NCBI GenBank assembly: GCA_033851915.1
Contig: JAWSVM010000008.1
Coordinates: 1-12,635 of the forward strand
Direction: 5' to 3'
DNA: 12,635 bases
Source of the DNA: UBA1672 sp033851915
Lineage (GTDB): Bacteria > Pseudomonadota > Alphaproteobacteria > Micavibrionales > Micavibrionaceae
The notes beneath the pieces are model-generated. The model was not told where the DNA came from. It searched no databases and saw only the letters and a program-made list of their open reading frames with translations. The stretch's first letter is position 1; each line of letters opens with the position of its first letter. Shown here one piece after another: positions 6,895 to 12,635 of this stretch. A program made the position numbers and the translations under genes.

Positions 6895-7007
6895 ATGGGG
6901 TCTTTAAAAGACGCACAAATATCCCTTTAGTTAATGGTTTTTGAATATATTTAGAGGTAATTCTCCAAGAAAAGAGAATCAGTATGTCATAAACTGTATC
7001 AAAAAAA
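6895..7007. other. AT-rich leader/promoter region with no gene
   Basis: No open frame of note is present. The repC transcript must begin in or beyond this stretch on the reverse strand to be covered by the antisense RNA. I could not assign a convincing -35/-10 pair. Confidence 0.3.
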
Positions 7008-7275
7008 TGTTACTGTAACAAGGCGGTAACACTGTTACATGATATGTTACATGATGTTACAAGTTGGTACACATAAAAATCAATCACTTAACGACACGAC
7101 ATGTAACACATGTAACACTACCATTGTAACAATACTGTAACACTGTGGCATGATGGGGCAGGGGTGTTACGCCTGATGTTTAATTATCCACTCGTTACAT
7201 GCCCAATATTAACCACCATCTTGATATTGTCACATGTAACATGTAACATTTGGACACCTGTTACCATCTGTTACA
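7008..7275. repeat. Cluster of ~16 TGTAACA/TGTTACA repeats (iteron- or centromere-like)
   Basis: The 7-base motif TGTAACA or its complement TGTTACA, allowing one mismatch, starts at 7008, 7014, 7026, 7033, 7045, 7055, 7102, 7111, 7125, 7136, 7165, 7193, 7235, 7242, 7259 and 7269. About eight copies lie in each orientation. Several are 9-12 bases apart, near one helical turn. TGTTACATGAT is repeated exactly at 7033 and 7045, and TGTTAC-T-GTAACA at 7008-7020 is a perfect palindrome. The array ends 12 bases before the start of the HTH/coiled-coil gene and covers its promoter region. Likely roles are binding sites for that protein (operator or centromere) or replication iterons. Confidence 0.75.
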
Positions 7276-7287
7276 AAGAATATTATT

Positions 7288-7896
7288 ATGAAGTATACTG
7301 TTATTGAAGCTGCCAAAATTGCTGGGATATCCCGTCAAACTATTTACCGTCATATAGACAAGAAGCCTATCAGCACTGAAAAGGATGATGAAGGAAACAT
7401 CTTCATCGATGCCTCAGAATTATTGAGAATTTACGGTGACAAGCTTAATTTTGACGTTACCAATACCAAAAGTGACAATAAAGAAAGCAATGAAAAGTTA
7501 CAGGCTGTGACATCAAGTAACAGCACAGATGGCATAAAAATCATAGAAGAAAGGCTCAACTCAGCCAGCAAACAAATTGAAATGCTAGAAACGCAAATAC
7601 AGCGTGAACGCGAAATGCTAGAAGATCAAATTGGAACGCTCAGGTCGGCATTAGAAAAAAGTCAAGAAACACAGAGCAAAACAGTAACGTTACTAGAAGA
7701 TAAAACTTCAAAAAATGAAAAAAGTGCGGAATGGAAAAGTACACTTAAAGCATTAGAAGAACGCATCGCAAATCAGGAAGTCGGCCACAAAGAACAAGAG
7801 CTAGAAGCAGAAAAAATGCGCAAACAAAATAAGGTTCTGCAAAAAGCACTTACGGAAGAAAAATCAAAAGGTTTCTTTAAAAGAATGTTTGGGTAG
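7288..7896 (+). CDS. Plasmid HTH/coiled-coil DNA-binding protein (KfrA- or pSK1 Par-like architecture)
   Basis: Residues 3-22 (YTVIEAAKIAGISRQTIYRH) are a clear MerR-type helix-turn-helix at the very N-terminus, followed by a short wing-like strand (NIFIDASEL, 37-45). Residues ~83-193 are a long, heavily charged helical coiled coil. The protein ends in KGFFKRMFG, a basic-aromatic tail that could be an amphipathic anchor. This layout is shared by plasmid KfrA proteins and by the single-protein partition factor Par of pSK1; both bind repeats in front of their own gene. Here the TGTAACA array stands directly upstream. The likely role is segregation or replication control of the solo-repC replicon, plus autoregulation. 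No strong ribosome site is seen before ATG 7288. Architecture is seen; function is inferred. Confidence 0.65.
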   Translation: MKYTVIEAAKIAGISRQTIYRHIDKKPISTEKDDEGNIFIDASELLRIYGDKLNFDVTNTKSDNKESNEKLQAVTSSNSTDGIKIIEERLNSASKQIEMLETQIQREREMLEDQIGTLRSALEKSQETQSKTVTLLEDKTSKNEKSAEWKSTLKALEERIANQEVGHKEQELEAEKMRKQNKVLQKALTEEKSKGFFKRMFG

Positions 7897-7913
7897 AAGA
7901 GGGGACTTTACAA

Positions 7914-7958
7914 ATCTCACATAATCTCACATAATCTCACATAACCACGATGTGAGAT
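7914..7958. promoter_or_regulatory. Phased repeats overlapping the fic ribosome site, likely operator
   Basis: ATCTCACAT occurs three times exactly 10 bases apart (7914-7922, 7924-7932, 7934-7942), and its exact complement ATGTGAGAT is at 7950-7958, ending 3 bases before the fic ATG. One copy per helical turn plus an inverted copy over the weak ribosome site is a typical operator layout. The Fic protein carries a C-terminal winged helix, so autoregulation is the simplest reading (inference). Confidence 0.6.
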
Positions 7959-7961
7959 ATA

Positions 7962-9050
7962 ATGAGTTATCCAGAGCAACGACTTTCGAAAAGACTAAAG
8001 CTAAATACTACCATCATTGAAGAAGTATATGAGCTTCTATCAAAAATAGATGCTGTTAAAAATAGTTGGGCAATAACAGGAAAACTTCTACCTCAAACAA
8101 TTGAACGTTTAACGCATAGCGTAATTGTAACATCGACAGGAGCATCAAATAGAATTGAAGGAAACCTGTTAACTGATGATCAGGTTGAGGCACTTTATAA
8201 AAATTTACGCATTAAAAAATTCAAAACCAGAGATGAACAGGAAGTTGCTGGGTATCTAGAAATGCTGGAATTTTCTTTCGAGCATTTTAAAGAAGTTAAT
8301 ATCACAGAGAATACAATACTCCAGATTCATAGAGACATGTTGAAATATAGTGGCGATGATGAACGCCATAGAGGACAATATAAATTTGGTTCTAATCGTG
8401 TAGAGGCAAGAGATCAAAGTGGCAATGTAGTAGGGGTCATATTTGACCCTACACCACCTCACCTTGTTCAAAAAGAAATGCTCGAACTAATAGAGTGGTA
8501 TTCATGGGCAGGATCAGAGAACTTTAAACATCCACTAATATTAATAGCCAATTTTATATTTGAGTATCTCGCCATTCACCCATTCCAAGACGGTAATGGA
8601 AGAACGAGTAGAATTTTAACCAATATAATGTTGTTACAAAACGGCTATGATTTCACGCCCTTTGTTTCACATGAAAAAATCATTGAAGAAAATAAAGCAG
8701 ATTACTATTTAGCATTAAACAAAACACAAAAAACTTGGAAAACTGATAATGAAGATCTAGCGCATTGGCTGCTATTCTTTCTTAAAACAATAGAGAAACA
8801 ATCTCACAAAGCTCTTGAAATAATGGAAGGCGAGAATATTGATTATTTATTATCCGAAAAGCAGCTTAAAATACTAGAATGGGGCAGGGGAACTACACTT
8901 ACTGAATTTAGCAGAAAAGACGTTATAGATGCTCTAGGCATACCTCCACGAACGGTAGAAGAAAGCATAAAACGCCTAGTAGAGTTCAAAAAACTTAAAA
9001 AACTGGGTCAAGGTAGAGCAACTAGATATAAGCTCATCAATAATAATTAA
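7962..9050 (+). CDS. fic: Class II Fic protein, AMP-transferase with winged-helix C-terminus
   Basis: The catalytic Fic motif HPFQDGNGRTSR is at residues 206-217, with H206 as catalytic base and the GNGR anion loop intact. SNRIEG at 62-67 is the (S/T)xxxE(G/N) inhibitory helix placed N-terminal to the Fic core, which defines class II; E66 should hold the enzyme in a self-inhibited state. Fic enzymes transfer AMP from ATP to hydroxyl side chains of target proteins. Residues ~300-360 (KDVIDALGIPPRTVEESIKRLVEFKKLKKLG) form a winged helix, common in this 350-380 residue group. The length of 362 is normal. The gene follows the coiled-coil gene by 65 bases that hold the phased repeats. Its base composition looks more AT-rich than the mob region. 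The target is unknown; a regulatory or addiction role is possible. Confidence 0.9.
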   Translation: MSYPEQRLSKRLKLNTTIIEEVYELLSKIDAVKNSWAITGKLLPQTIERLTHSVIVTSTGASNRIEGNLLTDDQVEALYKNLRIKKFKTRDEQEVAGYLEMLEFSFEHFKEVNITENTILQIHRDMLKYSGDDERHRGQYKFGSNRVEARDQSGNVVGVIFDPTPPHLVQKEMLELIEWYSWAGSENFKHPLILIANFIFEYLAIHPFQDGNGRTSRILTNIMLLQNGYDFTPFVSHEKIIEENKADYYLALNKTQKTWKTDNEDLAHWLLFFLKTIEKQSHKALEIMEGENIDYLLSEKQLKILEWGRGTTLTEFSRKDVIDALGIPPRTVEESIKRLVEFKKLKKLGQGRATRYKLINNN

Positions 9051-9167
9051 TATACAAGTATAGCCAATATTTTCATCAGACTTTTACAATCCATAGATAG
9101 AAGGATTCTAAGTGCTATTTATGCATAATAGAGATGTAAAAACTGCACGTATTAACCGCGTTTTTTA

Positions 9168-9185
9168 CTTGTAGTTTTTTACAAG
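9168..9185. promoter_or_regulatory. Inverted repeat upstream of the transporter gene
   Basis: CTTGTA (9168-9173) and TACAAG (9180-9185) are perfect inverted arms around GTTTTT, 65 bases before the transporter start. No T-run follows the hairpin on the + strand, so an operator is as likely as a terminator for fic. Otherwise the 9051-9249 stretch is AT-rich and shows no gene. Confidence 0.3.
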
Positions 9186-9249
9186 AGGCGTATATATCAC
9201 ATAATTCGTTACCGCATATTTATGTATAATAAGGAACTGGATAATAGCA

Positions 9250-10914
9250 ATGGAAATCGATTTTTATGACCTTTTAAAAAGTGATCAGGTTTTAATAATT
9301 TTCACCGTAATAAGCCTTGGCTACTTGCTTGGTAAAATAAACATATTAGGCTTTGAGCTTGGTAATGTAACTGGTGTGTTAATTGCTGGGCTATTCCTTG
9401 GCTCATGGGGTTTTACAAGTAACCCTGATATGGCGACATTTGGATTTACTATATTCATTTTCTGTGTTGGTTTACAGGCGGGTCCTAGTTTTTTTACCGC
9501 ATTTGCTGCAGATGGAGCACGTTATTTAGCGTTATCCTTAATTGTTGCCGTTACCGCAGTTACGTTATGTTGGTCATTTTCACTTCTTTTTGATATGGGA
9601 ACAGGGGTAGCCGCTGGCATGCTTGCGGGAGCACTAACGAGCACACCAACATTAGTTGGTGCACAAGACGCCGTTACAAGTGGGTTGGCAACATTACCGG
9701 CCGGAATTACGGCCGAAGAAGTTATTCAAAATATTAGTGTGGCTTATTCATTGACATATTTATTTGGTATTGGAGGGCTAATGTTTATCATTAAATATCT
9801 TCCAAAAATCTTTAAAGTTGACCTCGTTGAAGAAGCAAAGAAAATTGCGCCTTCCAAAGCAAGTATAAAAACAATTAATGAAGATAATCTACCAATGGTA
9901 CGTACATACCAAATTGATAACGGAAAAATGATAGGGAAAACTATCCGTCAAATTCAAGAGGCGACAAACCAATATTTTACAGTTCTAGGTATTCGTCGCA
10001 ACGAAGAGCTTATTGAAATCACAAGGAACGTTGTGATTAAAGAGGGAGACATTGTTTCAGTTATTGCATCTATTGCCCAACATAACTTTGCAAAGAATAA
10101 ATCTATTCCTGAAGTCTTTGACAAGGAGCTCTTAAATTTCAGAATTCGTACCAAGGAAATTGTAGTTACGGGCGCAGAATATGTTGGGAATAAGGTACAG
10201 GACCTTATGCTACCCGCGAAATATGGTTGTTTTCCAATTGGGCTCATACGTTCTGGCGTAGAGTTACCAATCGATGCAAATACAATTCTATGCAAAGGTG
10301 ATAAATTGGAAGTCATCGGTGAAGAAGATAGAATCACTAGTGTAAGTAAAAAGTTAGGGAGTATTGAGGCAGATGTTGAAAAAACAGATTTATTAACCCT
10401 ATGCTTAGGTGCTGCTCTTGGCATTCTCCTTGGAACAATAGTTCTAAAGTTTGGTCAAATTTCTATTGGTTTAGGTAGCGCTGGAGGCCTACTCATTGTA
10501 GGTATTCTTATTGGCTTTTTCCGTTCTGTACATCCAACTTTTGGGGCCTTTCCACGTGCCGCTCGTAATATTATGATGGATTTGGGGATTGTATTATTTA
10601 TGTCGTCTATCGGGCTAAATGCTGGAAGTAAAGTTCTTGAGGCATTAACATCCGTCGGCCCATTAATGGTATTATGTGGCATATCCATCACGGTTATTCC
10701 AGTGTTTGTCGCATTTGTGTTTGGCCGTTATGTTATGAAAATGAATGCAGCATTATTACTTGGAGCAATCACAGGTGCCATGACAAGTACGCCATCACTA
10801 AACCTAGTTACTGAAGCAGCCGAAAGCCAAGTTCCTGCATTAGGCTATGCAGGAAGTTATACTTTCGCTAATGTTATTCTAACCTTTGCTGGCGCAATTC
10901 TAGTACTTGTTTAG
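9250..10914 (+). CDS. Aspartate:alanine exchanger (AspT/YidE/YbjL) family transporter
   Basis: This is a 554-residue inner-membrane protein with the family's duplicated layout: membrane helices in residues ~10-185, two soluble RCK-C (TrkA-C) domains at ~215-275 and ~300-362, then a second set of helices at ~378-554. The paired signature GALTSTPTL (127-135) and GAMTSTPSL (509-516, as GAITGAMTSTPSL) marks the two halves. AspT exchanges aspartate for alanine to generate proton-motive force; other members have unknown or different substrates, so substrate is not assigned. Length is normal (about 550-560) and the gene appears intact. AAGGA lies 14 bases before ATG 9250, a long spacing, but the N-terminus matches the family well. 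No terminator is seen after it. It is not obviously part of the plasmid functions. Confidence 0.85.
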   Translation: MEIDFYDLLKSDQVLIIFTVISLGYLLGKINILGFELGNVTGVLIAGLFLGSWGFTSNPDMATFGFTIFIFCVGLQAGPSFFTAFAADGARYLALSLIVAVTAVTLCWSFSLLFDMGTGVAAGMLAGALTSTPTLVGAQDAVTSGLATLPAGITAEEVIQNISVAYSLTYLFGIGGLMFIIKYLPKIFKVDLVEEAKKIAPSKASIKTINEDNLPMVRTYQIDNGKMIGKTIRQIQEATNQYFTVLGIRRNEELIEITRNVVIKEGDIVSVIASIAQHNFAKNKSIPEVFDKELLNFRIRTKEIVVTGAEYVGNKVQDLMLPAKYGCFPIGLIRSGVELPIDANTILCKGDKLEVIGEEDRITSVSKKLGSIEADVEKTDLLTLCLGAALGILLGTIVLKFGQISIGLGSAGGLLIVGILIGFFRSVHPTFGAFPRAARNIMMDLGIVLFMSSIGLNAGSKVLEALTSVGPLMVLCGISITVIPVFVAFVFGRYVMKMNAALLLGAITGAMTSTPSLNLVTEAAESQVPALGYAGSYTFANVILTFAGAILVLV

Positions 10915-10958
10915 AATCAGCTATAAAATTTCATAAAGCCTATAAGAGAAGGTATATG

Positions 10959-11114
10959 TTAACCTAAGTCTTGTGCCGCATAAGTTACATCAGTATTGAT
11001 CTCGAAAGAAGGTTGCGTACGTGGGTCTAGATTAGAGACCTATGCAAAGACATTCTCCACAGGAACTCCACCAATTGTAACACCTGCATCAAGGTCTACT
11101 AAAGGCGTAATAAC
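10959..11114 (-). pseudogene. Decayed C-terminal gene fragment, family unknown
   Basis: On the reverse strand a coherent frame from about 11114 reads VITPLVDLDAGVTIGGVPVE..., meets one in-frame TAG at 11040-11042, continues as VSNLDPRTQPSFEINTDVTY... and ends at TAA 10959-10961. Protein-like composition across an internal stop suggests the C-terminus of a once larger gene. It joins abruptly to the IS30-type start near 11107. I do not recognise the family; beta-rich surface or phage structural proteins are possible but unsupported. Confidence 0.4.
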
Positions 11115-11230
11115 TTGTAAATGGTGCGACGTTCATTCAAACTGAGCTGACTATAATTCTTATGCATTTTGACTTTCTCCTTATCGCCCCAAAAGGGCAT
11201 AAATTAACGAAAGTTGCACTTCATTTTAGA
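11099..11230 (-). mobile_element. IS30-family insertion sequence remnant (left end and transposase start)
   Basis: ATG 11167, preceded by AAGGAG, opens a reverse-strand frame reading MHKNYSQLSLNERRTIYKLL before it runs into a TAG at 11099-11101. The YSQLSLNERRTIYKLL segment is the typical N-terminal helix of IS30-family transposases (YxQLSxxERxxI). About 50 bases upstream of the ATG, TGAAGTGCAAC (reverse strand, 11223-11213) resembles the terminal inverted repeat core of IS30 elements. Only some 130 bases of the element survive; the transposase (normally ~320-380 residues) is cut after about 20 residues. The outer boundary near 11230 is approximate. Confidence 0.55.
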
Positions 11231-11321
11231 TTCCACCCGGCGCAAAATACATAAGTGATAATATAGATTACGGAAACTAAGGGGCTGTATATGTATCAAA
11301 ACGTTTTTGAAAAATTAGTTT
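11231..11321. other. Intergenic, nothing recognised
   Basis: This is a short stretch between the IS30 remnant and the stop of the membrane-anchored protein gene. A 16-codon + strand frame begins at 11291, but it is too short and overlaps the neighbouring gene's end. Confidence 0.3.
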
Positions 11322-11942
11322 TCATGCTCCGCCAGTTAGCTGCACATATAATAAAAGCCATCCAGGTAGCCAAGTAACTCCAGACTTCAGATAATGAGCT
11401 TGATTTGTAATCTCAAATTTGATTTTTTCTCCTTTATTTAACACATATCCACTAGTTGTTAGATCAAAGTCTTCTCTTTTGGTAATACAGTCAAACACTT
11501 CTACCTCTGTTTCATATGTAACCTCCGTAATAGCGCCTGTATAACCTGGATTGAAAGTTTTTTCTGAAATAGTGCCTTTTGATAATGGCTTCCCACATTG
11601 TATTTTTTCGTGGTTATTGTCGTTATGATATTTAACATATACACTCTCAACAAAGACATCGGCTCCTATTAACTTGTCTGATGTATAAAACCTTAACCGC
11701 AAATCGCCTGGAAGCGGCTGAATCAGCCCAGAATACGATAGAACATACGGAATACCATAATAGAATGAATGATCTCTATAATTGAAATCATGTGTGTATA
11801 CTATCGGTCCTAATTCCACATCTAAGTTACTGACAGATTGAAACCTAAATTTATAATGTCTTTCTTCATGATGGAAATGTATACCCAAAGTAAATAACCA
11901 GAGCACAAAAAAAAGAGGAAAAAGTATCTTTAGTATTTTCAT
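11322..11942 (-). CDS. Unknown membrane-anchored or exported protein (206 aa)
   Basis: Residues 5-22 (KILFPLFFVLWLFTLGIH) form an uncleaved-looking signal anchor after a short basic start. The rest is predicted to lie outside the membrane. It is rich in aromatic and beta-type segments (LRLRFYTS, VFVESVYVKYH), holds two cysteines (C116, C152) that could form a disulfide, and ends in a hydrophobic stretch (WLPGWLLLYVQL) just before the C-terminus. No known family is recognised. AAAAGG stands 7 bases before ATG 11942. It lies 43 bases downstream of, and on the same strand as, the next exported protein, so the two probably form an operon and may act together at the envelope. Confidence 0.6.
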   Translation of the reverse strand: MKILKILFPLFFVLWLFTLGIHFHHEERHYKFRFQSVSNLDVELGPIVYTHDFNYRDHSFYYGIPYVLSYSGLIQPLPGDLRLRFYTSDKLIGADVFVESVYVKYHNDNNHEKIQCGKPLSKGTISEKTFNPGYTGAITEVTYETEVEVFDCITKREDFDLTTSGYVLNKGEKIKFEITNQAHYLKSGVTWLPGWLLLYVQLTGGA

Positions 11943-11985
11943 TTGAAAACCTTTTGTTTTTCATTATTTTCCATACTTTGCCTTA

Positions 11986-12606
11986 TCATTCTGCCATCTC
12001 CCATGTTGGAAAAACTTTCACTGGGTCTTTTAAAAGGAAAACTACGGCCGGAAGACGTATTGATTTCGGTACTACACTGCCTATCGAAACATGTCGAATG
12101 CCCACACCAATATCACATTCCGTCGCATCAAATCCTTTTGTATGCTCACTTTTTGCAATAGCACGGATAAGAAAAGGTTTCATACGGTCTGGTCGATCAG
12201 AGGTTTGCAATTGTAATAACCCTCCCAACCGGTTTTCTTGCCATAGGCTCCATGTCCCCTTTCTAAATGTGAGCACTGTTTCCTTTGTCTTCTGCAAGAT
12301 TTCTATTTCTTCCTCCAACATCTGTCTCGCTAGAGTTTTTTCACTGTGCAGAGTAACGCCAATCCATTTACCTGCATTTTCATCTTCAATTGCAATGCTT
12401 GACACTTTATTGAGACTTTCTATTGCCTCAGAGCGACGATCAACAGTCACGCCCCGAATCCATAGATGGTCTATTTTAAAACAGCCCTCTTTGTATATTA
12501 TATCAATACGAGATTCCCAATCATCCACTGTAACAGAAGAATCTGCCAGACAAGGGCTAGACATAAAGAAGAAGAATATCGCAATTAACTTAGTCATGGT
12601 TTTCAT
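11986..12606 (-). CDS. Unknown exported protein with cleavable signal peptide (206 aa)
   Basis: With ATG 12606 the protein starts with a basic N-terminus and a hydrophobic core (KLIAIFFFFMSS), then CLA-DS, a good signal peptidase I site after residue 21. The mature part has two cysteines (C42, C164) that may pair across the domain, and a charged helical segment around 89-110. No enzyme motif or known family is recognised. A GTG at 12621 in frame would add five residues; ATG 12606 is preferred because AAGAGA lies 4 bases upstream. The gene precedes the membrane-anchored protein by 43 bases on the same strand, and a shared periplasmic role is likely. Its own promoter is at or beyond the window edge. 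Confidence 0.6.
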   Translation of the reverse strand: MKTMTKLIAIFFFFMSSPCLADSSVTVDDWESRIDIIYKEGCFKIDHLWIRGVTVDRRSEAIESLNKVSSIAIEDENAGKWIGVTLHSEKTLARQMLEEEIEILQKTKETVLTFRKGTWSLWQENRLGGLLQLQTSDRPDRMKPFLIRAIAKSEHTKGFDATECDIGVGIRHVSIGSVVPKSIRLPAVVFLLKDPVKVFPTWEMAE

Positions 12607-12635
12607 ATTGTCTCTTATCACACATATCGATTTCT

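Noticed and set aside
7008..7275. CRISPR array
   Set aside because: The repeated unit is only 7 bases, occurs in both orientations and has irregular short spacing; no cas genes are nearby. It is an iteron- or operator-type array.
9225..9230. TATAAT as the -10 of the transporter promoter
   Set aside because: The match is perfect, but transcription would start near 9237, after the AAGGA ribosome site, and there is no good -35 at 16-18 bases. It is left unassigned.
9954..10424. 156-residue reverse-strand frame inside the transporter gene
   Set aside because: It is antisense to a strongly conserved coding region and shows no family features; it is a shadow.
11291..11341. Small + strand frame with an AAGGGG-like ribosome site
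   Set aside because: It encodes only 16 codons and overlaps the end of a better-supported reverse-strand gene; there is no independent support.
1..12635. Window as a complete circular plasmid
   Set aside because: The two ends share no visible overlap, and the left-edge gene is cut off without a matching continuation at the right edge.

Overview
The window looks like a mobilizable alphaproteobacterial plasmid, or an integrated copy of one, next to accessory or chromosomal-type genes. Three things point to Alphaproteobacteria: a replication initiator of the RepC type known from repABC replicons, a GAAC-N7-GAAC LexA box of the alphaproteobacterial form, and a TraD/MobC-type relaxosome protein paired with a MobQ relaxase. 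Base composition is low for that class, and the fic region looks more AT-rich than the mob/rep region. I cannot name a genus. The two ends of the window show no overlap that would prove a circle.

Layout. 1-173 (-): start of a zinc-ribbon membrane protein that runs off the window. 295-651 (-): the first ~71 residues of a Y-family DNA polymerase fused to unrelated sequence, still carrying a LexA box upstream. 768-2576 (-): MobQ relaxase, its C-terminus carrying a repeated charged motif. 2595-2849: a chain of inverted repeats ending in a classic RSF1010/R1162-type oriT. 2956-3294 (+): a TraD/MobC-like relaxosome accessory protein, divergent from the relaxase. 3300-5227 (-): a translationally coupled pair (131 aa acidic, then 511 aa with one hydrophobic segment) of unknown function. 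5356-6723 (-): solo repC. About 6835-6894 (+): a ctRNA-like antisense RNA with promoter and terminator, placed as in repABC replicons, but no repA or repB is present. 7008-7275: about 16 copies of TGTAACA/TGTTACA in both orientations. 7288-7896 (+): a helix-turn-helix/coiled-coil protein right after that array. 7962-9050 (+): a self-inhibited class II Fic AMP-transferase with a winged-helix tail, preceded by phased repeats that look like its operator. 9250-10914 (+): an AspT-type aspartate:alanine exchanger family transporter. 10959-11230: debris, namely an IS30-type transposase start joined to a decayed C-terminus of another gene. 11322-12606 (-): two secreted or membrane-anchored proteins of unknown function.

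How it works together (inference). RepC initiates replication, probably from an AT-rich origin inside its own gene, and is held in check by the antisense RNA. The HTH/coiled-coil protein with its repeat array may supply the segregation function normally given by RepA/RepB, in the manner of single-protein partition systems such as pSK1 Par. Relaxase, TraD/MobC-like protein and oriT make the element mobilizable by a helper; no type IV secretion genes or coupling protein are in the window. Fic and the 131/511 aa pair are the likeliest accessory or addiction cargo.
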